A DNA stretch of 53,124 bases from Intestinimonas sp. (GCF_026169115.1 NZ_JAPFEA010000089.1:1-53124); one strand, 5' to 3'; positions 31,870-40,530 are shown, counted from the stretch's first letter. Notes: generated from the sequence alone by a model not told the origin. Program-made: numbers and translations.

Positions 31870-32865
31870 TCAGTACTTGAATTGACGGTAGTAGCGGCGG
31901 ATCTCCATGGGATGGCAGTTGATGGCCTCCATGTGGGCGTCGATGCGCTGGGTGACGGCGTGGGTCACCAGATGGGAGAGATTGCCCCGGTACTTCTCGT
32001 CGATGCCGGGCAGATCGTAGTCCTTGGAGTCGATGACAGTGAAGTTGCCGCACACCCGGGGCAGGAACTTCACCACCCGCTCGCTGAGGGGACGCTGGGC
32101 GTCCTCCCCCACGAAAACGGTCACCGGGGTGTCCCGGTCCACGATCTCCAGCATGCCGTGGAAAAATTCGGCGGAGTGGATGCTTTTGGTACGGATCCAG
32201 TGTTGCTCTTCCCAGTAGCACATGGCGTAGGAGTAGGTGGAGCCGTACTGGTTGCCGGCGCCCACAAAGTAGTGGAGCTTGTCGTCGTGGTGCTTCTGGG
32301 CAAAGGCCAGGCCAAAGGCGTCGGCCGCCTTCTCCACCTCCACCAGGTCCCGGGCCAGATGGGCGTCCAACTGGGCGTAGTAGTCGTCGTACTCCGGGAA
32401 TTCTCCCTGGTGGTACATGAAACGGTCGGCCACCATGAAGAATTTGAGCTGCTCATTGGCGGGATAGGCGATCTCCCAGTCCACCATCTTGGCAAGGTCT
32501 GCGGTCTCCACGTCGATAAAGCCCAGCACCTTGGCGCCGGCCGCCTTGACCTTCTCCACACCCTTTACCATTTCCTCGGTGCTGCCGGTGACAGAGGAGA
32601 TGATTACGATGGTACCCTCCCCCACCCGGGGATTGCCGGTGGTGAGGTACTCCGCTGCATTCTCCACAAAGAGGTCCAGGCCGGAACGCTCTTTCATGTG
32701 GGCCTGGGCCTGCAGGCAGGAGGCCCAGGTACCGCCGATGCCCAGCCAGCACAGGTTGCGGAAGCCCTTCTGGCAGATGTCATCCACGATGGCCTCGATC
32801 TGGGGCCGGAGGGCCAGGGCGCCCTGGACGCTGGCAAGCTGTTTTTCCTCGTCAAATTTCAGCAT
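31870..32865 (-). CDS. frlB: Fructoselysine-6-phosphate deglycase, SIS domain
   Basis: 331 residues with two SIS (sugar isomerase) folds. It hydrolyses fructoselysine-6-P to lysine and glucose-6-P. IGGTWASCLQAQ and ISSVTGSTEEMVKGV are SIS phosphosugar loops; HSAEFFHGMLEIVD matches the SGEFRHGPLEIVE block of E. coli FrlB, and the C-terminus RRYYRQFKY matches RRYY. Relatives act on other Amadori products (glucoselysine, fructose-asparagine), but FrlC and FrlD next door favour fructoselysine. Preceded by AAGGAGA. Confidence 0.88.
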   Translation of the reverse strand: MLKFDEEKQLASVQGALALRPQIEAIVDDICQKGFRNLCWLGIGGTWASCLQAQAHMKERSGLDLFVENAAEYLTTGNPRVGEGTIVIISSVTGSTEEMVKGVEKVKAAGAKVLGFIDVETADLAKMVDWEIAYPANEQLKFFMVADRFMYHQGEFPEYDDYYAQLDAHLARDLVEVEKAADAFGLAFAQKHHDDKLHYFVGAGNQYGSTYSYAMCYWEEQHWIRTKSIHSAEFFHGMLEIVDRDTPVTVFVGEDAQRPLSERVVKFLPRVCGNFTVIDSKDYDLPGIDEKYRGNLSHLVTHAVTQRIDAHMEAINCHPMEIRRYYRQFKY

Positions 32866-32886
32866 AAAAATCTCCTTACCGGGGGC

Positions 32887-33966
32887 TTATTGGCCCACCT
32901 TCAGCTTCTGATAGTAGTCGTTGTAAATGGTGAGGGCATCGCCCACGTCCTCCTGGAAGAAGACGTTTTCCTTGTAGTCAAAGTCCTTGGCGGGGTCGTT
33001 GCGGTAAGATTCGGGTGCGGCGGCCACAGCGGCGTCGTTGGGGCAGAAGTAGGGGAACTCCTCCAGGTTCTTGGCCATGACCTCGGGGGTGCAGATGTAG
33101 TCCAGGAACTTGTAGGCCAGATCGGTGTGCTTGGCGCCGGTGGGCATCACGTACATGTCGAAGCCCAGCTGCACGGCATCATCGGTGAAGGGGGCCACCA
33201 CCAGGGGGTTCTCCTCGCCCATCTCGGCCATGGCCCAGGAGGCGTTTCCGTCGTAAGTGAGGGCCACGGAGGCGGTGCCGTTGGTCAGGTTCTGCTCGGC
33301 GGCGCCGTAGGCCACCACGTTCTCGTTGAACTTCACCAGCCACTCATAGGCTTCGGCGATCTCGCTCTCCACGGTGGAGTTGGGGTCGTAGCCCAGGGCG
33401 ATGAGGGCGATGGGGAACAGGTTCCGGGCGCCGTCAATGGTGCTGATCTGGCCCTTCAGAGAGGGATCGAGCAGATCGTTGTAGCAGGTGATCTCAATGG
33501 GGCAGGTCTCCTTATTATACACCACATAGATGTAGTTGCCCAGATAGGGGATGCTGTGTTTGGGAGAGGACCAGTAGGCGGAGTTGATGTTGGAGGCATT
33601 GGGGACCTGGCTCATGTCCAGTTCCTCCACATAGCCGCCCGCAATCAGGGACTCCATATAGGCGTCGCAGGTCATGATGAGGTCGTACTCCTGGCCGCCA
33701 CCGGCGGTGAGCTTAGTGATGGCGTCGGCGTTGTCGCTCATGTAGGAGAGGTTGACGGTGCAGTTGTTCTGGCTTTCAAAGTCGGCGATGAGCTCGTCGG
33801 AGATGTACTGCTGCCACATGTAGATGTTCAGCTCGGTGCTGGCTTCGGCGGGGGTTTCGGGGGCGTCGGTACCGGGGGCGGTCTCAGCGGGGGTCTTCCC
33901 GCCGCCACAGGCGCACAGGGCCAGGAGCATGGCGCTGGCAAGGACTCCAGACAGGATTCTCTTCAT
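32887..33966 (-). CDS. PotD-type substrate-binding lipoprotein (probable fructoselysine importer)
   Basis: 359 residues. Lipoprotein signal peptide with lipobox LCAC (Cys near residue 20), Thr/Glu/Pro linker, then a spermidine/putrescine-type binding fold: ELNIYMWQQYISDELIADFE, LIMTCDAYMESLI, and SWAMAEMGEENPLVVAPFTD. It delivers the ligand at the cell surface. Genomic position inside the frl operon argues that the ligand is an Amadori compound (fructoselysine) rather than a polyamine; both have an extended chain with a terminal amine. 21 nt separate it from frlB. Confidence 0.85.
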   Translation of the reverse strand: MKRILSGVLASAMLLALCACGGGKTPAETAPGTDAPETPAEASTELNIYMWQQYISDELIADFESQNNCTVNLSYMSDNADAITKLTAGGGQEYDLIMTCDAYMESLIAGGYVEELDMSQVPNASNINSAYWSSPKHSIPYLGNYIYVVYNKETCPIEITCYNDLLDPSLKGQISTIDGARNLFPIALIALGYDPNSTVESEIAEAYEWLVKFNENVVAYGAAEQNLTNGTASVALTYDGNASWAMAEMGEENPLVVAPFTDDAVQLGFDMYVMPTGAKHTDLAYKFLDYICTPEVMAKNLEEFPYFCPNDAAVAAAPESYRNDPAKDFDYKENVFFQEDVGDALTIYNDYYQKLKVGQ

Positions 33967-34044
33967 GAAAATGTTCCTCCTTTTTATTTGGCTCTTGGTT
34001 CTATTCCGTATCGCCGAGGCGCTTCCCCGGGCGGTAAGGACCGT

Positions 34045-34866
34045 TCAGGCGGCCTGGCTCCGCTTGCGGAGCGCGGCCTTGACTGCGTTGCTCAACAGCA
34101 TACACGCCACGATGACCAGGATCATGATGGTGGTGAGGGCATTGACATCGGGGGTGACGCCGCTTTTGTTCATGGAGAGGATGAGCACGGGCAGGGTGGT
34201 GTTTTTTGCGCCGGAAAGCATGTTGCTCATAACCACGTCGTCAATGGAGAGGGTGAAGGAGAGGAAGGCTGCCGACATGACGCCGGGCATGATGCTGGGC
34301 AGGGTCACCCGGCAGAAGGTCTGGATGCGGTTGGCGCCCAGGTCCATGGATGCCTCCTCCAGGGTGTTGCCGTCGCCGCTGATGCGGCCCTTGATGGTGA
34401 CCACGGCGTAGGGGATGCAGAAGGTGCAGTGGCCGATGAGGATGGACCCCATGCCAAGGGCGAACCCCACGTTCATAAAAATAATGAGCAGGGCCACCGC
34501 CAGCACGATTTCTGGGACGATGATGGGGATGAAGATCATGCCGTTGATGAATTTTTTCATCCGGAACTCATATCGCTTGAGCCCTAGCGCGCCCAGGGTG
34601 CCCACCACCACGGAGATAACGGTGGCCAGCACAGCGATGACGATGGAATACCACAGGCTGTCCATGAGAGCATGGTTGCCGAAGAGCTTGCCATACCACT
34701 GGGTGGTGAAGCCACTCCAGTAGTAGTTATAGCGTTGGTCATTGAAGGAGAAGATCATCATGACCACCACGGGGATATAGAGCACGGTGTAGATGAGGAT
34801 GGCGTAAAGGTCGCCCAGGACACCCAGGGTCTTCCGGCGTCGCTGCACCTTGGTAAGATTGGCCAT
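34045..34866 (-). CDS. ABC permease, PotC-type
   Basis: 273 residues, six membrane helices. EAA loop near residues 169-188 (EEASMDLGANRIQTFCRVTL) contacts the ATPase. The short cytoplasmic N-terminus and ILIYTVLYIPVVVMMIFSFN are PotC-like. Its start is directly adjacent to the stop of the PotB-type gene (translational coupling). A 78-nt gap with an SD site separates it from the binding protein gene. Confidence 0.9.
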   Translation of the reverse strand: MANLTKVQRRRKTLGVLGDLYAILIYTVLYIPVVVMMIFSFNDQRYNYYWSGFTTQWYGKLFGNHALMDSLWYSIVIAVLATVISVVVGTLGALGLKRYEFRMKKFINGMIFIPIIVPEIVLAVALLIIFMNVGFALGMGSILIGHCTFCIPYAVVTIKGRISGDGNTLEEASMDLGANRIQTFCRVTLPSIMPGVMSAAFLSFTLSIDDVVMSNMLSGAKNTTLPVLILSMNKSGVTPDVNALTTIMILVIVACMLLSNAVKAALRKRSQAA

Positions 34867-35775
34867 TTACACCACCTCCATATCTTCCAGCTTGGCAAAG
34901 CGGGTGTAGAGGAAAATGAGAGCGCCGGTGATGACAAGCAGCAGCACAGAAAGGGCGGCGCCCAGGGGCCAGTTCCGAATGGCGCCGAACTGATTTTTGA
35001 TGATGTTGCCGATGTAGAGGACCTTGCCGCCGCCCAGCATGTCGGAGACGGTGTAGATGCCCAGACTGGGGATAAACACCAAAATGACGGCGGAGAAGAT
35101 ACCGGGGAAGGTGAGGGGCAGGGTCACCCGGAAGAAGGTCTCCCGGGGGGTGGCCCCCAAGTCGGAGGAGGCTTCCAGCAGGGACTTTTGCAGCTTCTCA
35201 ATGGAGCTGTAAAGGGGGAGTACCGCGAAGGGGAGCATGTTGGTAATCATACCCAGTACCACCAGCCCGTCGGTGTAGACGAAGGTGATGGGGGCGTCCA
35301 CGATGCCGGCCCACTGGAGGAAGTTGTTCACCGGTCCGCTGGTCTGGAAGAGGAGCAGCCAGCTGTTCAGGCGCATCAGGGAGTTGGTCCAGAAGGGGAT
35401 CATGATGAGCATGATGAGCCGGGAGGCCGTCTCCGGGGGCTTGCGGGCAATGTAGTAGGCGAAGGGGTAGCCCAGCAGCAGGCAGAGCACCGTGGTGAAA
35501 AGAGCCACCTGGAGAGATTTGAGGATGACCTTGAAGTAGGTGGCGTCCAGCAGGGTCTGATAGCTCTCGGTGGAGAACTCATAGACCACGTCGCCGAAGA
35601 CGCCCCGGGACATAAAGCTGATGTAGATGATGAAGAGCATAGGGAGGGTGACAAAGAGGATCATCCACACCGACACCGGGCCGGCTTGGGCCAGGGCGGG
35701 GATGGTCTTCCGCCGCACGTCCCGCTTCCGGCTGATGGCCTGGAGATCGGCGGTGTCATTGATGTGCGTGCTCAT
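34867..35775 (-). CDS. ABC permease, PotB-type
   Basis: 302 residues. A charged N-terminal tail of about 25 residues is followed by six membrane helices. EAA loop LLEASSDLGATPRETFFRVT near 200-219, PFAYYIARKPP after helix 3. It forms the transmembrane heterodimer with the PotC-type protein. It starts 12 nt after the ATPase gene. Confidence 0.9.
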   Translation of the reverse strand: MSTHINDTADLQAISRKRDVRRKTIPALAQAGPVSVWMILFVTLPMLFIIYISFMSRGVFGDVVYEFSTESYQTLLDATYFKVILKSLQVALFTTVLCLLLGYPFAYYIARKPPETASRLIMLIMIPFWTNSLMRLNSWLLLFQTSGPVNNFLQWAGIVDAPITFVYTDGLVVLGMITNMLPFAVLPLYSSIEKLQKSLLEASSDLGATPRETFFRVTLPLTFPGIFSAVILVFIPSLGIYTVSDMLGGGKVLYIGNIIKNQFGAIRNWPLGAALSVLLLVITGALIFLYTRFAKLEDMEVV

Positions 35776-35787
35776 ATTCCCGCCCCC

Positions 35788-36861
35788 TTACGCCTGAGCC
35801 TTTTTGATGGCCACGGACTTGTCCGGGTCCCAGAAGACCCGGACTGGATCGCCCTCCCGGAGACGCTCGTCCTGCTCAAAGCGGGAGAGTTTGATCTCGG
35901 TGCCGTCGGAGAGATCCAGGGCCGTTTTGACCACCGTGCCCATGTAAGTAAAGTCTTTCACCGTGGCAGGCAGGTCGAAGCCCTCTGCCTGTCCGTTGCT
36001 CAGCTCCAGATACTCGGGGCGAATGGAGACGTGCATCTCCTCTCCCACCTGGAATCCCTCGCCCCGGGTGGTGAGCAGACCCGCCGGGCACTCCACCCGA
36101 AGCAGGTCCCCCTCCACAGCCCGGACCACGCCATCAAAGATGTTGGACTCGCCAATGAAGCCGGCCACGAACCGGGTCCTGGGCCGGTCGTAGATCTCCC
36201 GGGGGGTGTCCAGCTGCTCAATAACGCCGCCGTTCATGACGGCGATGCGGTCGGACATGGTGAGGGCTTCCTCCTGGTCGTGGGTGACGTAGACAAAGGT
36301 GATACCCAGCTTCCGCTGGAGCCGCTTGAGCTCCAGCTGCATCTGCTTGCGCAGCTTCAAATCCAGGGCGCCCAGGGGTTCGTCCAGCAGCAGCACCTTG
36401 GGGTTGTTGATGAGAGCCCGAGCGATGGCCACCCGCTGCTTCTGGCCGCCGGAGAGGGCGTCGGGCTTTCGGCTTTCGTAGCCGGTGAGCTGCACCAGGG
36501 AGAGCATTTCGGTCACGCGGCGGCGGATCTCGTCCTTGGGCACCTTCTTGATGGTCAGGCCGTAGGCTACGTTGTCGAAGACCGTCATGTGCGGGAACAG
36601 GGCGTAGTTTTGGAAGACGGTGTTCACGTCCCGCTGATAGGGCTCCTTGTTCTCCACCCGTTCTCCCTGGACCTTGATGATGCCGGAGGTGGCGTCCTCA
36701 AATCCGGCAATCATCCGCAGGGTGGTCGTCTTGCCGCAGCCGGACGGCCCCAGCAGGGTCAGGAATTCACCCTCCTGAATCTCCATGTTCATTTTCCGTA
36801 CCACTAGGTTGGAACCAAAACGTTTTTCCACGTCGATCAGAGATACAATACTCTCTGGCAT
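35788..36861 (-). CDS. ABC importer ATPase, PotA-type
   Basis: 357 residues, first gene of the frl operon. Walker A GPSGCGKTT near residues 38-46, Q-loop VFQNYALFPH, signature LSGGQKQR, Walker B VLLLDEP, then a C-terminal TOBE/MOP-like regulatory domain (from about residue 240, PRTRFVAGFIGESN onward). Length and domain order fit PotA/FbpC. A leader of about 80 nt separates it from the predicted promoter. Confidence 0.92.
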   Translation of the reverse strand: MPESIVSLIDVEKRFGSNLVVRKMNMEIQEGEFLTLLGPSGCGKTTTLRMIAGFEDATSGIIKVQGERVENKEPYQRDVNTVFQNYALFPHMTVFDNVAYGLTIKKVPKDEIRRRVTEMLSLVQLTGYESRKPDALSGGQKQRVAIARALINNPKVLLLDEPLGALDLKLRKQMQLELKRLQRKLGITFVYVTHDQEEALTMSDRIAVMNGGVIEQLDTPREIYDRPRTRFVAGFIGESNIFDGVVRAVEGDLLRVECPAGLLTTRGEGFQVGEEMHVSIRPEYLELSNGQAEGFDLPATVKDFTYMGTVVKTALDLSDGTEIKLSRFEQDERLREGDPVRVFWDPDKSVAIKKAQA

Positions 36862-36947
36862 ACCATCCCCACCTCATTTTTAATCAAAACAACGAAAAAC
36901 ACCGGCTGAAACGGACAGGTTCCTGGATGTTTTTTCTAACTGTCTGC

Positions 36948-36976
36948 ATCATAGCATAATTTATTGCTGGAATCAA
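36948..36976 (-). promoter_or_regulatory. Promoter of the frl operon
   Basis: Minus strand: TTGATT, 17-nt spacer, TATGAT, with TG one base before the -10 (extended -10). Near-consensus sigma-A promoter, about 80-90 nt upstream of the ATPase start. Confidence 0.75.
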
Positions 36977-37138
36977 TGGATTTTTGCAGATATGAGAAAA
37001 ATATATCATACCACTTTAAGGTTTTAGATATTATTTCTGGACTTATCCCCTGTTTTCCCGGGCTTTCCCCATTTAGAGCCGCCGGATACCGGGTAAAATT
37101 GGTCTGAAATCAAGATATCTTATCTGCCGGCATTCGCG

Positions 37139-37167
37139 TTGCGCCGGAGGAGAAAGTATGCTATGAT
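37139..37167 (+). promoter_or_regulatory. Promoter of the GntR pair
   Basis: TTGCGC, 17-nt spacer, TATGAT with extended TG. The -10 block TATGCTATGATG is identical to that of the opposing frl promoter, suggesting coordinate or autoregulated control. Confidence 0.65.
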
Positions 37168-37236
37168 GATTAAAACCGCCGCCTGCCGCCGGACCGGCAT
37201 GGGGGACGGAATGGGTCAGTTTGGGAGGGACGCATC

Positions 37237-37986
37237 ATGCAGGAATATCGGCCACGGCCCAGCGCCCGCGCCCGGGAACTGCTGGAGGGACTTTTGGCGG
37301 ATCACCGGCTTCTGCCAGGGGACCGTCTTCCCTCGGAGCGCAGTCTCAGCGAGGCATGGGGGCTCAGCCGGACCACCCTGCGCAGCGCGGTGGCCCTCAT
37401 GGAGCAGGACGGCCGCCTGGTCTCCCGGCGGGGCTCTGGGACCTTCGTGGCGTCGGAGAAGTATACCCGGAAGCTGCAGGGACTTTTGTCCATGAGCCAG
37501 TCGGCGGCGGAGCAGGGCAGACGGGTGACCACCCAGTTGCTGGAGCTGCGGCGAACGGAGTGCGGCAAGCATCTGGCCCGGCGCTTTGACCAGGTGTTGG
37601 GCTATCCCCTTTATAAAATCGTCCGGCTGCGGTCAGTGGACGGGGAGCCTTTGATGGTGGAGACTTCCTACATCCCGGCACGGCGGGTGAGCGGACTGGA
37701 GGACAAGGACCTGGAGCACAACTCCCTCTTTTCGGTACTGGAAGAGGACTTTGGCATCCTACCTGTCCAGGGCGAGGAAAAGATCGGCATCACCTACGCT
37801 ACGGCGGAGGAGGCGGAGCTCATGGGCATTGAGAGCGGATCCCCCCTCTTCTGGATCGTCAGTATGACCTACGACCAGACAGGGCAGCTCATGGAGTACT
37901 GCCGGGCGGCGGCCCGGCCCGACCGGCTGCGGATCACCACAGTGATGGAGCTCCAGGCGGAGGAGGTCGACGCTGGTGAGGCATGA
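37237..37986 (+). CDS. GntR/HutC-family regulator 1
   Basis: 249 residues. Winged helix-turn-helix at residues ~5-70 (LLPGDRLPSERSLSEAWGLS then TTLRSAVALMEQDGRL, wing SRRGSGTFVAS) and a UTRA effector domain (YPLYKIVRLRSVDGEPLMVE onward). Such regulators repress sugar or amino-sugar genes until a ligand binds. Divergent from frl, it probably senses fructoselysine or its 6-phosphate. It overlaps the second GntR gene by 11 nt. Confidence 0.9.
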   Translation: MQEYRPRPSARARELLEGLLADHRLLPGDRLPSERSLSEAWGLSRTTLRSAVALMEQDGRLVSRRGSGTFVASEKYTRKLQGLLSMSQSAAEQGRRVTTQLLELRRTECGKHLARRFDQVLGYPLYKIVRLRSVDGEPLMVETSYIPARRVSGLEDKDLEHNSLFSVLEEDFGILPVQGEEKIGITYATAEEAELMGIESGSPLFWIVSMTYDQTGQLMEYCRAAARPDRLRITTVMELQAEEVDAGEA

Positions 37987-38713
37987 CGAGCCTGTGGGGC
38001 CCAAGTCGCCCCTCTACCTCCAGCTCCGGGAGCTCATTCGGAGCAAAATCGAAAATGGAGAGTATCTCCCCGGCACAGCCATCCCGTCGGTAGGCGCCCT
38101 GGCGGAGACTTACGGCATCCACCGTCTGTCGGTCCGCTCGGCCATCTCCGCCCTCATCGGTGAGGGGCTTTTGCAGAGCGTCCAGGGCAAGGGCATCTTC
38201 GTGGTGGGGGAAAAACTGGCCCAGGATCTGGGGACAGTGGGCGGCTTTGAGCAGACCCTCAAGGAGGGGGCTCAGCGGTCGGAGACCCGGCTGCTGATGA
38301 AGGCGGCCCGGCCCGCCGGCAGCCTGTACGCCGGGTATCTGGGTTGTGCTCCGGAGGATATTCTTTATTATGTCAAGCGTCTTTGCCTTCTGGACGGGGA
38401 GCCTCTCTCCCTGGAGGAAGCCTATGTCCCCAGAGATCTGGTTCCCAATCTCCCCAACGTGGACTTGAACGTCTTCAGTCTCCACCAGGTGTACGCCTTC
38501 TACGGCATCCGCCTGGTCCGGGGGGAACAGAGTCTCTCCATCTCCCGGCTGGACTCGGCGGAGGCCCGGCTGCTGGATGTGGACGCCCACAGGGGGGTGC
38601 TCACGCTCCAGTGTGTCAACTACGACGCCCAGGGTCGGGCCATTGAGTGTACCCGCTCCCACATCCGGGGAGACAAGTGCGAGCTCAATGTCCACTTCCA
38701 GAGAGAGCATTGA
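37976..38713 (+). CDS. GntR/HutC-family regulator 2
   Basis: 245 residues, GTG start with GGAGGAGGT upstream. Helix-turn-helix around PGTAIPSVGALAETYGIHRL, wing QGKGIFVVGEK, and a UTRA domain from about residue 95 (PAGSLYAGYLGCAPEDILYY). Same family as the upstream regulator but clearly distinct in sequence. Two tandem HutC regulators next to one operon suggest two ligands (for example phosphorylated and free Amadori compounds) or heterodimerisation. Inference. Confidence 0.9.
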   Translation: MRHDEPVGPKSPLYLQLRELIRSKIENGEYLPGTAIPSVGALAETYGIHRLSVRSAISALIGEGLLQSVQGKGIFVVGEKLAQDLGTVGGFEQTLKEGAQRSETRLLMKAARPAGSLYAGYLGCAPEDILYYVKRLCLLDGEPLSLEEAYVPRDLVPNLPNVDLNVFSLHQVYAFYGIRLVRGEQSLSISRLDSAEARLLDVDAHRGVLTLQCVNYDAQGRAIECTRSHIRGDKCELNVHFQREH

Positions 38714-38718
38714 AAGAA

Positions 38719-38768
38719 ACCGGCGTGGCCGGACGAAACTGTGATTCTGTCCGGCCACGCCGGTTTTT
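38719..38768 (+). terminator. Terminator of the GntR pair
   Basis: ACCGGCGTGGCCGGAC / GTCCGGCCACGCCGGT followed by TTTT. Confidence 0.92.
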
Positions 38769-38898
38769 GTTCCGATTGTATCGCCGCCAGGCCCTCAACC
38801 GGCTGTCAGCCATATGCCGCGGCTAGGTCCGCCCGCTCAGCTGCCGCTCCGGGACCGACCCCTCCGCAGGGCCCCTGCGGTTTGAGTGTTCTGCAAAC

Positions 38899-38952
38899 AA
38901 ACATCAGCCTGTGGAAACAGCCGATTCCGGCTGCTTCCACAGGCTGATGTTT
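38899..38952. terminator. Long bidirectional hairpin
   Basis: 25-bp stem with a single A/G wobble (AAACATCAGCCTGTGGAA arms), loop ATTC, A-run on one side and T-run on the other, lying between convergent transcripts (GntR pair from the left, acetyltransferase from the right). Confidence 0.75.
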
Positions 38953-39000
38953 CTGTCTGCTGTAAATTGGTCCCAGCTTCCGGCAAAAGACCCGGACGGC

Positions 39001-39579
39001 TCAGGGTGTGATCCGGTCAGCCTCGGTGATGAGGCGGAGCACCCGACAGGGGCTGCCGGCGGCCACCACCCCGGCGGGGATATCCCGGGTGACCACGCTG
39101 CCCGCGCCGATGACGCTGCTGTGGCCGATGGTGACCCCCTGGAGGACCACCACGTTGCCCCCCAGCCACACGTCGTCCTCCAAGGTGATGGGGAGGGCCC
39201 GCTCCAGGCCCTGGGCCCGCTGCACCGCGAGAAGGGGATGGCTGGCGGTGTAGAGCCCACACCCTGGTCCAAGGAAACACCGCTTTCCGAGGGTGATGGA
39301 AGCGCCGTCCATCAGATAGACGCCGTGATTGAGGAAGCAGCCGTCGCCGATGCGGCAGTTGCTGCCGTAGTCGGCGTAGAAGGGAGAGAGGATGGTCACT
39401 CCCTCGCCCAGGTCCGGGATGAGGGTCCGGAGCAGGGCCAGCCGCCCGGCGTCCTCCCCCGGAGGGAGGGCGTTGTAGTCGGCGCACAGCTGGTCCGCCC
39501 TGCGCCGCGCGGCCAGGAGCTCTGGGTCAAAGTTGGCGTCGTACCAGAGGCCGGCGTCCATTTTTTCGCGCTCGGTCAA
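39001..39579 (-). CDS. Maltose/galactoside O-acetyltransferase-like protein
   Basis: 192 residues, left-handed parallel beta-helix acetyltransferase of the LacA/Maa/NodL type, transferring acetyl from acetyl-CoA to a sugar hydroxyl. Hexapeptide repeats are visible (GSNCRIGDGCFLNHGVYLMD, VWLGGNVVVLQGVTIGHSSV), with the catalytic His in TASHPLL. The N-terminal helical cap (MTEREKMDAGLWYDANFDPE) is typical. Last gene on the minus strand after the lysO pair, 13 nt away, so it may be co-transcribed with it. Confidence 0.88.
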   Translation of the reverse strand: MTEREKMDAGLWYDANFDPELLAARRRADQLCADYNALPPGEDAGRLALLRTLIPDLGEGVTILSPFYADYGSNCRIGDGCFLNHGVYLMDGASITLGKRCFLGPGCGLYTASHPLLAVQRAQGLERALPITLEDDVWLGGNVVVLQGVTIGHSSVIGAGSVVTRDIPAGVVAAGSPCRVLRLITEADRITP

Positions 39580-39592
39580 GGGGGATGCCTCC

Positions 39593-40186
39593 TTACAGGT
39601 TCATGATGAGGGGGACCAGCACGGGGACGGCGAAGGAGAGGATGACCCCGGAGACAAAGGAGTAGATGGTGATGCGCTCGTGGGTGGAGCCCACCACCAC
39701 AGGGAGCACGGTGTCCATGGCGGCAGCCCCGGGAAGTCCCACACATTCAATGAAGCCAAGGCGCTTGGCCACGATGGGGATGAGGAGGATGGAGCCCACC
39801 TCCCGCATGACGTTGGAGAGAAAGGCTACGGCGGAGAGGGTGGCGGAGTAAGTGGAGAGGAGCATGGGGGCCAGGGAGTACCAGCCGAAGCCGGCGCTGG
39901 CGGCCATGGTCTCCTGAACGGTGAGGGGGAGGAGCAGGCTCCCCAGAGCGGCAAAGCCCACGGTGCCGGCGGCCACGGCCACGGGGATGAGGAGCACCTT
40001 GAGCCCGGCGGCTTTGATGTCCCGCCAGACGTTGCCCTGCCGACCCATGTCCACGCCAACCAGGAAAAGGATGAGGCAGAGCCCCACGGTGATGAAGGTG
40101 CCACAGTGCTCGGCCAGAGCCGGGGGGATGAAGAGGTAGCCTGCGGCGATGCCGCCCAGGACGGCGCCAATGATCCAGCCGGTCAT
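39593..40186 (-). CDS. lysO: LysO-type lysine exporter, C-terminal half
   Basis: 197 residues, about six membrane helices. It matches the C-terminal two-thirds of E. coli LysO (YbjE, DUF340), which exports L-lysine: FLVGVDMGRQGN, ASAGFGWYSLAPMLLS, MREVGSILLIPIVAKR, GLPGAAAMDTVLPV. The N-terminal part is encoded by the preceding gene with an ATGA overlap, so the protein is naturally split and must assemble from two chains. Position beside the frl operon fits export of the lysine released from fructoselysine. Confidence 0.85.
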   Translation of the reverse strand: MTGWIIGAVLGGIAAGYLFIPPALAEHCGTFITVGLCLILFLVGVDMGRQGNVWRDIKAAGLKVLLIPVAVAAGTVGFAALGSLLLPLTVQETMAASAGFGWYSLAPMLLSTYSATLSAVAFLSNVMREVGSILLIPIVAKRLGFIECVGLPGAAAMDTVLPVVVGSTHERITIYSFVSGVILSFAVPVLVPLIMNL

Positions 40187-40530
40187 GCCTTCTTCACCTC
40201 CTCCTTGTCCGCCTCCCGCTGGGAGGGGGTCCGGCCCTGCTTGTCCAGGCCCAGGAGCCGGCGAACCAGGGTGACGGCCAGCAGAGAGCCGGCCAGAGCG
40301 AAGATGGTGATGACCAGAGCGGAGAAGCCGATCTCGCCCAGGGAGGAGATGACTTTGTCGTCGGCGCCGATCTCTACCCCCAAAACGGCGATGAGGGCGA
40401 TGAGGGCCACGGTCTGGAGCCGGCCCAGCCAGGGGAGTTCCCGGCTCCGGACCGATTTGCGGGAGCCGACAAAGACCCCCAGAGCCAGCATCCCGATGTA
40501 GAGGAGCAGACTGAGATCCATATACTGCAC
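40183..40530 (-). CDS. lysO: LysO-type lysine exporter, N-terminal half
   Basis: 115 residues. The GTG start at 40530 is chosen because AGGAGG lies 9 nt upstream (ATG at 40521 is the alternative). Three membrane helices (LSLLLYIGMLALGVFVG, VALIALIAVLGVEIGA, FSALVITIFALAGSLLAVTL) and a charged C-terminal tail (RTPSQREADKEEVKKA). Its stop overlaps the start of the C-terminal half by 4 nt, ensuring 1:1 translation. Together the two make about 312 residues, close to the fused E. coli protein (299). Confidence 0.83.
   Translation of the reverse strand: MQYMDLSLLLYIGMLALGVFVGSRKSVRSRELPWLGRLQTVALIALIAVLGVEIGADDKVISSLGEIGFSALVITIFALAGSLLAVTLVRRLLGLDKQGRTPSQREADKEEVKKA

Larger units (their letters stand above)
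36862..37236. other. Divergent regulatory region between frl operon and GntR genes
   Basis: 375 bp, unusually AT-rich for the window. It contains a predicted promoter in each direction (listed separately) with a shared TATGCTATGATG block at both -10 regions. HutC-type operators could lie among the AT-rich dyads (for example around 37110-37125, ATCAAGATATCTTATC), but none is a clean palindrome. Confidence 0.6.

Noticed and set aside
31837-34587. 916-codon open frame on the plus strand opposite frlB and the PotC/PotD-type genes
   Set aside because: It is antisense to well-supported genes; low-complexity Gly/Val/His-rich translation is typical of the complement of GC-rich coding DNA, and it has no domain features.
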